From the NCBI GenBank assembly GCA_020809705.1, contig CP085825.1:5890001-5954000 (forward strand): DNA of 64,000 nucleotides. Reading direction: 5' to 3'. A program made the position numbers and the translations under genes. The notes beneath the pieces are model-generated. The model saw only the letters and a list, made by a program, of their open reading frames with translations, searched no databases and had not been told where the DNA came from. Below, piece by piece: positions 23,407 through 36,535 of the stretch (positions are counted from its first letter, which is position 1; each line of letters opens with the position of its first letter). This DNA comes from Calonectria ilicicola. Lineage: Eukaryota > Ascomycota > Sordariomycetes > Hypocreales > Nectriaceae.

Positions 23407-24026
23407 GTTGGCGGTTTAGACCTATCGCATATTGGACACGGAGCCAACAGCCTCCCAAAGATGCAAGATGCACGGAACAGTGATGTGGTGCGTAAAATTC
23501 GACAACTCGTAAATCCGCAGGCACTGGCGTTGATGGCTGGCGGTCGCGAATTTGAGATTCTGCAGCCTCGTTGCCTGTACCCCGGTAGATCAACGACGTC
23601 GAGGCTTCTGATTGGCTGTCATCCCGGAAATGGAGATGTTGCGGCCCGAAATAAACAAAGAAGCTGCTGGGCGGTGAGAATTCTGCCACTAGCTTGTTTA
23701 CTGCATGGAGCTCTGTGAGCTTCACAACGCTGGCGAAGGATTAGGCAACGATCGTACCTTCATATTCGACTCGCTGGCGAGACATCAGCGTTTCATGAGA
23801 CCTCAAGTCTCAATTTTAGATGATAGCCATGCTGGCAGGTATCTTTATTCTGCTCGCGCCTTTCAACACTCGGGAGCTCAGACCCGTTGCTTAGACGCCT
23901 AACCAGCATTAAACTGGGCCTCATCAGCCAGTCTCATATTACCTCCCTCCGTTGGGAGCCCGAGTGCTGTGTAAAGAAAAAGACCAAAGCTTTATTGCTA
24001 TCCCCAGCGTTTCGAACGTAATCAAA
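23407..24026. promoter_or_regulatory. Bidirectional promoter region nup192/tel1
   Basis: The two start codons face away from each other across 620 bp, so both promoters must sit here. I see no clear TATA box. The region has GCCTCG/CGAGGC and CGGGAGCTC-like GC-rich patches. A forward frame over 23206-23718 is a shadow reaching back into nup192 exon 1. Confidence 0.55.
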
Positions 24027-27000
24027 ATGGCTTCCTCTCACAAATCCAATGTGATGAATTTGGCGCGTATGCTTTTTTTATCCTTACCCGGCATGACATG
24101 ATATAAGTATTGACGGGTCTCAGGTGACGTTAAATCCAGTGCTGTGAAGGATCGTGAGAAAGCTGTTGATGGTAGGTCTTATCATTCATTGCCTGGGCTT
24201 TTTTCTTCCCTTTTCTTTTCATTCCCTTGTCTAACGTCACTTAGAGCTGGCCTATCTTCTAAACCCTCGTAACCGTTCTACCAACCTGTGAGTTTAAAGG
24301 CTGTATCCAAAAGCGTGTGGTTCTAACATTAGTTTAGTTCTGACCTTGGCGATAAGAGCTATCATGAAATATTCGAAGCCATTTTCAGCTTCGTTTTACG
24401 CGAGAAGCCGAATTATTATGATAATAAAAAATCCCAGGCGGCTACATCGCGGCTATCAAAATGTGCCGTAGCTGTCAGGATGGCCGCAGGACGCGGTGTC
24501 TCTAAGCTTGGACGAAAAACTTTACTTGCTATTATAGACCATATCACCCAGGTTCTTCCTGGCCCAAACGGTGATTTTGTAACCCCATTACTGCAGGATT
24601 ATGTCAAGGCCTTGGCTGAAGTAGTCTCACGACAAGCTCACGTTGAACTGTTGTGTCGAAAGAACGCTGCGCCATGGGAGGCCTGCGTTGATTTCTTCAT
24701 TGACGTAGCCCTGGACATCCTTCCTGATGAGGGGGAAAGCACGCTCCTGGTGTTGTCGAGGGCATCCCCAGCTCCTGGGTCGGGAGTTAGTCGCTCAACT
24801 AGTCGTTCAACCCCATCGACACAAAGTCAGAAACGGCCCGGTCCTGGGGAGGGCGGGCCTCTCAAGGATATTCTAGAAGGGCTGTACCACTTGGTGATTG
24901 GTACCAATGCCCCTCTTCTCCGGCGGTTTAAAGATATCACCCCGGTCGTTCTCAGGGTGTTGAGCATGAAGCAACTCAGTCTCGGGTCTATTCAGACGCT
25001 TGGCTTTGCCATTATCAACGCTATATTTTCTGCCACTCAAGCAGATGACCTAGCGCACTCGTGTTCTCTGACCAAGTCCCTCCTGCCATTGATGAGCTAT
25101 TGGTGGAGATCCGAGAAGGTCTCACAGGACGAAGTTATTAGAGCACTGAGAATCGAAATATCAAGAAGCATGTACTTGACACACCTGCATATTGAGCACC
25201 TAGCCCTCAACTCTTCTGATGGGATCATCCACAGAGATCTAGAGGACCTGGTGGAGAACCTTTGGGCCGAGTACTCGAAGCGTAGCGACGCTTTTCGTTT
25301 ACAACTGAACGACGTTATATTCTCGACCTCCCATCTCCCATCCCACCATCCAAAGGTACCCCTTTTCGGTCTCCGCTCACATAATGTGTACGGTGAAGGC
25401 CACTGGGCTGTGATTGAAAACTTGGGTTTATTGGAACGTGTTCTGATCTTATACCGTGAAAAGGACTCAGCATCGAATGCCGATGCTGACGAACAACCGC
25501 GTAAAAGACGTCGGGTCCGCCAGGAAACAAGTCGCATTAGGCTAAAGCTAAAATCTGCCGATGTTCAATTGCGACGAACTGCTCTTCAATTAGCGTCATT
25601 CATGCTTGCTACCAGTTCTTTTAGCCAAGATGAGCTTCTTGACTTATTTGCAGATCTTGCTGTCCACGCTGGAGACAAAAATGCTATCACTGCATCCTGG
25701 GCTCTCATTGCTTGTGCTAGGTACTTTATATTACCCCAATTAGTTGTTCTGACTAATTTTATATAGTTGTGCATCTTTTCCTGAAACTAGACACGACCAA
25801 GCAGACACATGGAGGCAATTGTGGCATTTGGGCACGAGATCGATCGGTCTTCCAGGGACCAGTCGGGCTGCCTGTGTTCTACTAAATGCCATGATCCGAG
25901 AAGATATTCTACCCTACCATTCTATTTCCGAGGACATCAATAGCATCGTGACAGCTGCAGATGTCAATGGTCCTGGAATTCTCTGTGACGCGTCGATTGC
26001 CCTGATGCTCAATGTCCTTCACATTCGTAACTCTAGAATTCCCAGTGCAGCTCAGAGCACATGCAGTCATGTTATCCGATGGATATTCCTCCGCTGGAAT
26101 CCGAGTAAGTTTTACATATCTTGCCAAAGAAAACCGGCCTGACTTTTCTACTACACAGATGAATCAACCTATGCCTCTTATCATTCGATACACGTCCGAC
26201 CTCTTGATTTTACAAATCTCATCCGAGCGTGTTGCGGAATCGCGCCTTTAACGCCCACCTTTCATGATGCTGTATCCGGGGGTATCCTTGGTGAAACTTG
26301 GAAGTCTTTTCGAGAAATTGAACCTTTCATACGGTACATTTTGCTCATCGAGGAAAAACCAAAGGAAATTTCTCATGCGGCAGCCCAGACCATGGCACAA
26401 ACTGAAGGTACGCTGCCAATGGTAGATTCCAGCGCCGCCTACGCTGTCAGGAAATTGGTTCTTGAACTCTTTTATCCTAAACTTGCAGAACTAAGCGAGC
26501 TTTGCAGATCTTGGACCAAAAAGACAAGTGAAGGGGGAATGCAAATTTCATTTGATCGTTATCAAAGTCTATTATCAGCATGTTTAATTGGAACATTGCT
26601 TCTACCACAAATTGGAGATTTGAATTCAACCCAATCCTCTTCGGTTGAGCCGACCTTGATGGAAATCACTGAAAAGGGCCTAAAAGCTGCGCTCAGTTCC
26701 GTGGAACCTTCGGCTTTTGTTGAGCTGGTTCTCCGGACAGTGCGACCCTTGATCCCAGAGCTCAGCACGGCGGGCATGAGCAGAATCCATACCGACTACG
26801 CTGGGCTCTTGCATTTATTAGCAAAGATATGCAAGCTGACTGAACCGAAAAAGTCGAACAACTCTGGCGAACATGTGGATTTGATGGATATTGACGATGA
26901 ATTTGGTTCGGAAAGTAGCCAGTCAGCTTTAACGTCAAGCCTGAGGACAGTCCCAAGACAAAGCAATCAGATGTCCATGGATTCTCAAGCGTTTTATATG

Positions 27001-30000
27001 GACACTAAGGCTCGGCTGCAATTCCTCACCATTATTGAAGAAGATGGAACCCAAGTAGGCCATGTGCCGGATAGCTACGTCGACTTTCTCATAAATCTCA
27101 CAGACGACGAGTTGCTGATGTGCCAGGACCTCCTCATCGAAATATTCAGCTCCGATTTGATCACTAGCCCTAATAATGCTCTAGATATTGTTCAACGACT
27201 AGGCGATGTCGTAAGACAACTAGAGTACCAATGCTGCGAAGTGGCATGGAATATATGCCTCGGTGTTGTTGAGGGACTGCATCGTGTTTGGCTGAGTGAT
27301 GCAACGGATCTCGCCGATAGTATTGGAGACCTCTACAATCACTTTGTGAAGGTGTGCCTTCCATCAAACATATTTTCCCAGAAATCGCAGATCTCCATGG
27401 CTCGGCTACTTTTTACTCTTCTTAAGGCTGACTCTGAGTATGGCAAAAATCTCGGTCTTGATTCTTGCAGAACATCGCTACTACATATTCTCAGGAGCGG
27501 TACTATGGTTGTTAAACATGCAATTGCTGAGAAGATTGCTGATGTCTTCGATCTTTACATTCTCATGCTCCACGATGAAGTATTTGTGGATGTTTTAGGC
27601 AGTTTACCTACTGACCCAAAAGAGACATCTGGCATTGCCTTTCGATTGCTCGTTTTGTCTCGACTGGCATGCAGATGGTCCACTTTGCTTCGAAGGTGTA
27701 CATATCACATTTTTGAGACGCCAGGTAGAGTAGCTGATTCGAGAGACTACGCCGCCCGTTGCTTGGCTGAGGTGTCGAATACCCTTCAACTAGAGTCACC
27801 GAGAGTCTTATTTCGCCTATTCTCTCGGCAACTTTTATACACTTGGCTTGAGAGTGATTTTATCAAAGATATTCCTTTCTCGATATTTGGGTTCGATACT
27901 CTGGGAGATCTGCTAAGATCTGCTCAAGGAGAAGCAATCGGCCTGACAGTAATGCGAGGACAAGATGATGCAGCTGCAGAGCTTGCGCAGGCGATTGGGG
28001 TCTCTGAGGCGGAGCTAATTCGTCAGAATTTTGCAACAGCTGCCGCCTACAGTATGATTTTTGGCGATGCAATGGGCGACCAAGACAAAGGCAGAGGTGA
28101 ATCACACATCAAAAAGCTCCTGGGCAATAAAGGCTACGTTGAAGCGATATACATCAATTTCGTCGACATCGTAAGCCTTTTCTTTGATTTAATCGATCAA
28201 GAGAACCCAGTGGAAAAGACATTCGCCAGATATTCCAATCTTGGATATGCAAGTGAGATCATGGCAGCGATTAAGGGAATAGCCCATTCCCCCGCAGCTC
28301 TTCCTCCCAACCAGCAGCCAATGTTCAAAGCCAAATATCTCATCAAAGAGCTTTTACGGCTTTGCCAAGGGACAGAGTTTCAGTTTCACGAATTATGGAC
28401 ACCTGCTCTGGTAGTAACTGTCGCCCGAAAGCTTTTCAACACTGTTCATCCGGCTTTAGGACCACTACATGCATGTTCTGTGCTACGGAAAGTAAGAATT
28501 CTCATATCCTTGGCAGGTCCCGTCGCTCTTGAGTCCTACCCGTTGGAAATGCTTCTAAATTCTATCCGAAAATTTATTGTGGACTCCGAATGCGCGGATG
28601 ATGCCTTGGGAATGAGCCAGTACCTCCTTGCTGAGGGAACTCGGCACCTAGCCAATACCCCGGCGTTCCTTGCTGGGTATTCTCTTTCAACGCTCGCTTC
28701 CCTCAGGGTCTTTCTCGAATCGAGCCAGGCGAGCACAACCCAGGAAAGTCAATTCAAGGCCACCATGGGAAAAGCGCAAAATTTTCATGGCTGGCTCGGC
28801 CAATATTTAGAAGAATACGACTCTCAGGGATTCAAAAATGCCAATCAGCGCAGAGCCTTCAAATCCATTACTCAGTCAGCGGCTCACATACGGTCATCCG
28901 GAAATGCGGAACGAGGTACTTCTGAAAGCAAACTATTGCTAGACATTCTTGAAGATGGTAGATCGGATTACGAACTTCTCAATGATTCGTCACGGCAGCT
29001 CGCTCTTGGGCTTCTTTGCAGCGACTTCAGCATTCCAGACTCAAGCAGAGAAGATATCATCGAAACCGATAATGACGCAATGAAACACGCGACGTCTATC
29101 TGGAAGAGCTGCAACGGCAACGAATTAAGTGATCAGTATCTATCATGGGTTGGCAGAGTTGTTGGGCGATCATTCTCAGCATCTGGCGAAATACCCGAAG
29201 ATATTATACGAGAATCACATCTGGACCAATACCAGAAGATTGCGCCTGGACCCAATGGGTCTGAAATGGGCCTCCTATATCTACTCCAAGATCTGACGTC
29301 AAACCCGGATTCTCTGACTGCAGGTCTAGCTGAGGCTGCATTGAGATCAACGGTTTCCCAAGCGGCATTACAGGAAGATGAACCACTTGTAGTAGCTTGC
29401 CAACGAAGTCTCACAGAGTCCCTGTTGTTAACCTCACAATGGGGTGCTTACAGATCCCCCCCTTCCGACGTCGGAGTAGTTGAATCCTTGGTTGGTGAGC
29501 ATGCTGTGTGGGCCGAAGATATATCATCAAGGAGCTGGCTACCTCAGTTAAGTGCTCACCTGGCCCAATCCGTACCTGATTCGATCATCCTGTCTGCCTT
29601 GTCTCCAATTTTAGCTCAAGTAGAGGGGTTTGCTGAGGATGCATTTCCGTTTGTCATTCATTTAGTATTGTATTTCCAACTTGCAAAACAGGAGACACTC
29701 AAAAGAAATTTGTCCGGAGCTCTCAAGGGATGGCTACAATGCACAGATCTAGCTGCGAAAGACAACCAAAAGCTCCTAATTAATACGCTTCTGTATCTTA
29801 GGACACAAGAATATCCTAAAGAAAGTTCTATTGCTGACCGGTTGAACTGGTTGGAGGTCGACTACGGTCTGGTGTCGGCCTCTGCATCTCGATGCGGCAT
29901 GTACAAATCGGCATTGCTCTTCGCCGAGCTAGTTTCGTCTGAAACCTCAAGATCTTCTAGACGCTCTTCGGCAATTAGGGAGACGGATATAAGCGAGACC

Positions 30001-33000
30001 TTGCTCACGATTTTCGAGAACATCGATGATCCAGATGCATACTATGGCCTACCAGAAGAAGCCAGCCTTTCAAATGTTTTAGCTCGCGTGGAATATGAGA
30101 ACGATGGGCCCAAGAGTCTTGCATTTCGAGGTGCTCAATACGACAGTAATATTAAACTCAAGAACTCGATGTCGCAATCTGATGGACAGTCTCTCGTTAA
30201 GGTTTTGAGCCAGGTCGGTCTTTCCGGGCTATCCAATTCACTCCTACAGACACAACAAAGCCTAGAGACCACCCCTGAGTCTTTGGAGAGCACATTTGGC
30301 TCTGCTAGAAGACTTGAGATTTGGAACCTTCCGGTCCCAGCAAGTGATAACCACGCCGTCACTGTCTATAAAGCCTACCAGAGCATCCATCAAGCAACTG
30401 ACATCGGAGCGGTCAGATCCGCAGTCCACGATGGGTTTAGCCGCACAATGAGAAGTCTAAAAGACCACGGGCTGAATGCTACTGCTCTCAGAAAACGACT
30501 GGGTGCTCTGGCCTCCCTTGCAGAACTCGATGACATCCTTGGGGTCTCTGACCATGCAGAAATAACACAGCTTCTGGACAAGTTCAAGGACCGGGGCGAA
30601 TGGATGAGAAGAGGCCTGTAAGTGCTGAAATGGATATGGAAAACGTACAGATACTAACACGAAATAGATACGATAATGTTAGTCAAATCTTGTCGTGTCG
30701 TGGGACCGCTATGAGCTTGCTCAGTCAGAGTGCACTTCGGCGTAATATCAAGCTCTCAGCGGCGGCCGCAAGGCAAATGGAGGTTGATGCAATGATTACG
30801 GCATCTGGAATTTATCGATACCATCAAGCAACTCAAGAGAGCCTCAATATCTCGACTACTCTCACAAAGTTAATATCACCTTGCGCAGACCTCGATCTCC
30901 ATGTTGATGCGGCCATTCATATCGAGGCGGCCAACTCACTTTGGGATTATGGGGAAATGAGTACATCCATTCGGATGCTCCAAAGTATCGATAGAGACTC
31001 GTCCCTGAGAAAACAAACCATCCCTGTCAGTCGCTCCGATTTGCTGTCGAAGATTGGATATCAAGTGTCTGTCGCCAGGCTAGAAAAGCCGCAGGATATA
31101 CAGAAAAAGTACCTAGAGCCAGCCCTAAAGGAACTCAAAGGCAAAGGTGAGGGCCGTGAAGCCGGGTTAGTCTTTCACCAATTCGCCACATTTTGCGATC
31201 AACAACTCCAAGATCCTGACGGGTTGGAGGATTTAACACGACTTCAAAATTTGAAGAAAGCGAAAAGCGACGAGGTATCAGAACTAAAGAGCTTGATAAC
31301 CGCTACAAGAGATACACAACTAAAAACCCGTTACTCTCACGTTCTAAACAAGGAAAAGCAATGGTTGGATCTGGATGACCAAGAATTACGACGAGTGGAA
31401 CAAACCCGCAGCGAATTCGTTCGCCTGAGCCTTGAAAACTACTTACTGTCTCTGACCGCCTCCGATGAACACAATAACGATGCCTTGCGTTTCACGGCCT
31501 TGTGGCTTGAGAGAGCTGATGAAGAGGTGACTAATAAAGCGGTATCTCGTCATCTTCCTCAAGTTCCCACGAGGAAGTTTGCTAGTCTCATGAACCAACT
31601 TACTTCTCGACTTCAAGATCAGGAAACTACCTTCCAGCAGCTTCTGATGGAGCTCGTGTACAAAATCTGCGTCGACCATCCGTACCACGGCATGTATCAA
31701 ATTTGGTCTGGAACCAAGGCCAAGGCTCAGCAAAAGGATGAAGTAGCGGTCCTGCGCGTTAAGGCTACCGATCGAGTGGCTCAGAGGCTTATCTCTACCA
31801 AGTCTGTGACCGATATATGGGTTTCAATCGACAAGACAAGCAAATACTATCACGGACTTGCAATGGACAGAAATCCAAACAAGTACAAGTCCGGAGCTAA
31901 GATGGCATTGAAAGACTCGGCAGCGGGTCATAACTTGATCAATTGTCTAGCCAGGTACCGCGTTCCTTCACCCACAATGCATATAGAGGTATCTGCCACG
32001 AAAGACTACTCAAAAGTCCCAATAATATCAAGACTAGATCCCAGCATGACGATTGCATCTGGTGTGAGCGCACCAAAAATCATTACAGCTCTTGGAAGCG
32101 ACGGTGTGCGTTACAAGCAGTTGGTGAAGGGAGGGCACGATGATTTGCGACAGGATGCCATCATGGAACAGGTGTTTTCGGCCGTGTCCTCGTTGCTGAA
32201 ACTTCACAGAACTACCCAACAACGAAATCTTGGAATCAGGACGTACAAGGTCCTACCCCTCACCGCGTCCTCGGGCTTGATCGAGTTTGTGCCCAATACC
32301 ATTCCACTTCACGAGTTTCTCATGCCAGCGCACGAGAGATATTATCCCAAGGATCTGAAAGGCTCTCAATGTCGAAAGGAAATATACAACGTCCAGAGCC
32401 GTACGGTTGAAACTCGAATCAGCACATATAGAAAAGTCACGGAGAAGTTCCATGCTGTGATGCGATACTTTTTCATGGAGAATTTTGTTGATCCCGACGA
32501 GTGGTTTGTTAAGCGGCTGGCATACACGAGAAGCACAGCCGCAATATCCATGCTGGGTCATGTTTTAGGTCTCGGCGACAGACATGGTCACAACATCTTG
32601 CTGGATACTAAGACAGGAGAAGTGGTACATATTGATCTTGGTGTGGCCTTTGAGGCGGGTCGAATCCTGCCTGTGCCGGAGCTAGTACCTTTCCGACTTA
32701 CACGAGACATTGTTGATGGAATGGGAATCACCAAGACCGAGGGCGTGTTTCGTCGTTGCTGCGAATTCACGCTGGATGCATTACGCGAGGAGCAATACTC
32801 AATCATGACCATCCTGGACGTGCTACGATATGATCCCCTGTATACATGGTCTATTTCCCCACTACGTCTCGCTAAACTGCAAAAGGCGCGGCACATTGAC
32901 GATGGAGCTGTCGACGATGGAGAGCAAAGCGAGGCGGAGACGAAAAAGGGCAGGAAACCGGCGAGCCACGTCAATGAGCCGTCAGAGGCAGACCGCGCGC

Positions 33001-33180
33001 TCGAGGTTGTGAGGAAAAAGCTGTCCAAGACCTTAAGTGTCACTGCGACAGTCAACGACTTGATCAACCAAGCGACAGACGAGCGAAACCTAGCGGTATT
33101 ATATTCTGGTAAGTCGACCCAGGATTTGGTCTCGGCGCCCAAGAGCTAATTTTCCTATAGGATGGGCGGCATATGCTTAG
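24027..33180 (+). CDS. tel1: Tel1/ATM serine-threonine protein kinase
   Basis: This PI3K-like kinase acts at DNA double-strand breaks and telomeres with the Mre11 complex. Eight exons (24027-24066, 24124-24171, 24245-24287, 24338-25720, 25767-26104, 26159-30617, 30668-33108, 33161-33180) total 8772 nt, exactly 2924 codons, for 2923 residues. Introns are 46-73 nt. The N-terminal TAN-like motif (VKDREKAVDELAYLL) is spread over mini-exons 2 and 3. A long HEAT-repeat solenoid follows, then the FAT region in exons 6-7. The kinase has KGGHDDLRQDA near 2590, the catalytic loop GLGDRHGHN near 2740 and HIDLGVAFE near 2757. The FATC domain (near 2893-2923) ends in GWAAYA, encoded by the 20-nt last exon. 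Without that splice the protein would lose the conserved FATC terminus. The ATG at 24027 is the first that opens into the TAN motif. Confidence 0.95.
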
Positions 33181-33928
33181 AGCGTCGGTATTCATAATGA
33201 GTGTGGGGATGGTTCTAGATGGTGTGTTGCATTGGTTGATGGCGTCGCATATGTATATCCGCAAGAATGACCTGTCGAGTGCCTCTGCAGTGCCCGTACC
33301 TGTGCCGTGGTCTTGGGTTCAGATCGGAGAATGGTGTGGTGTGTGGTGTCCAAGGCGAGCCCGGAATGGCATCATCAATACCGCAAGTACAGCGTTTGTA
33401 ATAATATAATATCCGGTGCTTAATGCCGAATTCTGAGCAATTGGTTGACTGCGCCAGTGGCCTGTTTTGGCTTGTCTTGGCCTACCTTGGCCTATTTTGG
33501 CGAGGGATGTTCGGAGTTAGGACCTATCGAGCCAGGGCGATGGTGCTCAGCTCCACATCCCGTTATCTTATCGGACCTCCATGTTCGGTGACATAACGAA
33601 GGCCCAGCTTCGCCAATCTTTTGCCTGTGTGTCGAGTCCTGGCTGGTAATCCAAGCCAAACCTTCTACCCTAGCCCATCTATTTTGATCTCGGATCCCGT
33701 CAGGTGTGCTCTCCGCTTAGACGTTTAAGCGGCAAGGACAAAAGCAAAAGCAAAAAACAACACGTCGAAACACATCGCCAACATCGCCACCAGACGCTCT
33801 CCGCATCACCACCCACCCACCTCTCGGTTCCACCACCGCCCCAGGAACCACCAGCCCGCGACGATTGCCCGTGAAGCCGAGGCCTGCGTGACAGCTCCAT
33901 TAAGGTTGTGCCGGGCCTCCATCGCTCC
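33181..33928. other. Intergenic region tel1/cul4 with a 10-bp tandem repeat
   Basis: This 0.75-kb spacer holds the tel1 3' UTR and the cul4 promoter. Four consecutive 10-bp units occur at 33461-33500. The cul4-proximal part (33750-33900) is C/A-rich on the + strand and resembles a leader. No further gene is visible. Confidence 0.55.
33461..33500 (+). repeat. Four-unit 10-bp tandem repeat
   Basis: The units are cctgttttgg, cttgtcttgg, cctaccttgg and cctattttgg, all ending in TTGG, with consensus CYTRYYTTGG. Two junctions create CTTGGC (GCCAAG on the other strand). The spacing equals about one DNA helical turn. Confidence 0.8.
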
Positions 33929-36535
33929 ATGCAATCCGTGCCAGCCGACCCGGCCTCCCCCTCCCGGCGCCGCCCACGCCTCGACTCCTCATCCACCTTG
34001 CCGGCCGCCGCTTCGAAACGCCCCCGCATCAACAACCATCCCGTCATGGCCAGCGCCAAAGCCCGGGGGAAGCTCCCCGACACCATCGACCTGACCAAGA
34101 AGACGGCCTTCCAACCCTACATGGGGGCCAAGAAGCTTGTCATCAAGAATCTGCGTGTACCGGCGAACCGCGATGCCCAGATTGCCGAGTACTATGCTCG
34201 GACGGACAAGGAGCTCGAGGGCGCGCTACAAGCTGTGTTTTCGGGAAAGAGACCAGATGTTCCTCTCGAACGGCTGTACAGGGGCGTCGAGGACATGTGT
34301 CGCAAGGGAGACCCGGGCAAGATTTACAAGATGTTGAAGGATCAAGTTGAAGTGCATCTGCAGCGCGTAGTCCTTCCCAGGATCCAGAAGCAAGGGGGCA
34401 TATCCCATCTCGATACTCTAAGAAGCGTACTGGCAGAATGGAAGACTTGGAACACGCAAACGGTATTGTCTATTGGGACTATATGCGCGGCTCGGCTGCT
34501 GACTTCAACTATAGGTCTTGATTCGGTCAACGTTTAGCTTTCTTGACCGGACATATCTTCTTCGAGAGAATCTTCCGTCTATCAACGATATGACAATCAG
34601 CCTATTCCGGAAAACGATATTTCCATCACAATCGCTCATATACGAGAATTCTCCCGGGAAAAAGTCTATTGCTGGCATTTGCGAGCTGATTGAGTATGAC
34701 CGACGAGGTAATGACCTCATGGATGCAGCCCTTCTCAAAGACTCAATCAGAATGTTATATGTGTTAAGCGTGTACGTGAAGCACTTTGAGCCAGTTTTCT
34801 TACAGCAGTCCGAGGCATACTTCAAGGAATTCGGAGAGGCATGGAGCACTTCTGGTCTCAAAGATTACATCCTTGTCTGTGAAAGGCTGTTGAAGAAGGA
34901 AGACTACCGGTGCATCGTCTTCAATCTTGAAACCACCACAGAGAAGCAACTGATGGATTCCGCGCATTCCAACTTGATCGACTCTTACTCTGACAAGCTA
35001 TTAAATAGCGGCAGTCTTTCCAAGCTCCTCGCCGACAAGGAAGTTAGTTCGATGAAGGCTCTATACGATCTTCTTCGGTTATCTGGCATTCAAAAGAAGA
35101 TGAAGACACCGTGGGGCGACTACATCCGAACAACCGGTGCTGCCATTATTGGGGACAAGGAGCGGGGCGAGGAAATGGTCCTCCGTCTTCTGGAACTGCG
35201 CAGATCCTTAGATCTCATGATCCGAGATGCCTTTGCTAAAGATGAAGATTTCCTTTGGGGAATGAGGGAGGCATTCGGGAAGTTCATGAACGACCGCAAG
35301 GTTGCCTCTTGTTGGAACACAGGTACCTCCAAAATCGGAGAGATGACAGCCAAGTACGTCGATATGCTGCTTCGCGGTGGTCTCAAAACGTTACCCAAGG
35401 AGCTTTTATCGGATGTAAAGGATCGTGCGGCTGCCGAGAAGGAGGGCCAGTCCAGTACTGCAGATGAGGATGCCGAGTTGGACCGCCAACTAGACCAAGC
35501 CCTTGAACTTTTCCGCTTTATCGAAGGAAAAGATGCATTTGAGGCCTTTTACAAGAAGGATCTAGCCAGAAGGTTATTAATGGGACGCAGCGCCAGCCAA
35601 GACGCGGAACGCAACATGCTCACAAAGCTTCGGGGTGAGTGCGGTTCCAACTTCACCCACAACCTGGAGCAAATGTTCAAAGACCAGGAGCTTGCCAAGG
35701 ATGAGATGGAGTCATACAAGCAGTGGTGCCAAGGCAATTCAGACCGGAAAACATCCCTGGACCTTCAAGTCATGATCCTCTCGGCCTCTGCATGGCCCAC
35801 GTATCCTGACATCCGACTTAGCCTCCCTAATGAGGTTGCAATGCAGATTGAGCGGTTCGACAAGTACTACAAGAACAAACACACTGGCCGTGTCCTTACC
35901 TGGAAGCACTCGCTAGCTCACTGTTCTATCAAGGCAACCTTCGCTAAGGGCACCAAAGAACTTCTAGTATCAGCATATCAAGCAGTCGTGCTTGTCTTGT
36001 TCAATACTGTCCCGGCTGAGGGATTCTTGACATATGAGCAGATCTCCACTGGCACTGGTCTCCAGAATGGCGACCTTGATCGCACCTTGCAATCCCTAGC
36101 ATGTGGCAAGGCTAGGGTTTTGACAAAGCATCCGAAGGGACGTGATGTCAAGTCGACTGACACCTTTACATTTAACAAGGGCTTCACAGACCCCAAGTAC
36201 CGTGTCAAGATCAACCAAATCCAGCTAAAGGAGACCAAAGAGGAGAATAAGGCAACACACGAAAGGATCACACAAGACCGACGATTCGAGACGCAAGCCG
36301 CCATTGTCAGGGTTATGAAAAGTCGTAAATCGATGGGCCATGCCGAGCTAGTGGCCGAGGTAATTAATATGACAAAGAAGAGAGGAAGCGTAGAGCCGGC
36401 GGCGATCAAAAAGGAAATTGAAAGGTGCGTTCACTACCCAATGAGTGCCAATGTGAGTACTAACAAGAAATCAATAGCCTGATCGAGAAGGATTATATAG
36501 AGAGAGAGGGTAACTCGTATGTATACCTGGCATAA
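33929..36535 (+). CDS. cul4: Cullin-4, scaffold of CRL4 ubiquitin ligases
   Basis: This scaffold joins the DDB1 adaptor with a RING partner to ubiquitinate replication and chromatin substrates. Exons 33929-34462, 34515-36424 and 36478-36535 total 2502 nt, giving 833 residues. The N-terminus is Pro/Arg-rich, and cullin repeats begin near residue 65 (KKLVIKNLR, EYYARTDKELEGAL). The cullin homology domain includes FYKKDLARRLLMGRSAS near 475. The C-terminal winged helix carries the neddylation motif (IVRVMKSRK, near 774) and ends in the cullin-typical IEREGNSYVYLA, which requires the last intron to be spliced. The first exon junction (WNTQT|VLIRSTFSFLDRTYLL) is phase 0. The ATG at 34046 (GTCATGG) is an alternative start that would drop 39 residues of low complexity. 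The DDB1-facing N-terminus matches cul4 better than cul1 or cul3. Confidence 0.9.

Noticed and set aside
23206..23718. 170-codon forward frame over the nup192 start
   Set aside because: It overlaps nup192 exon 1 antisense and the divergent promoter, with no recognisable protein features.
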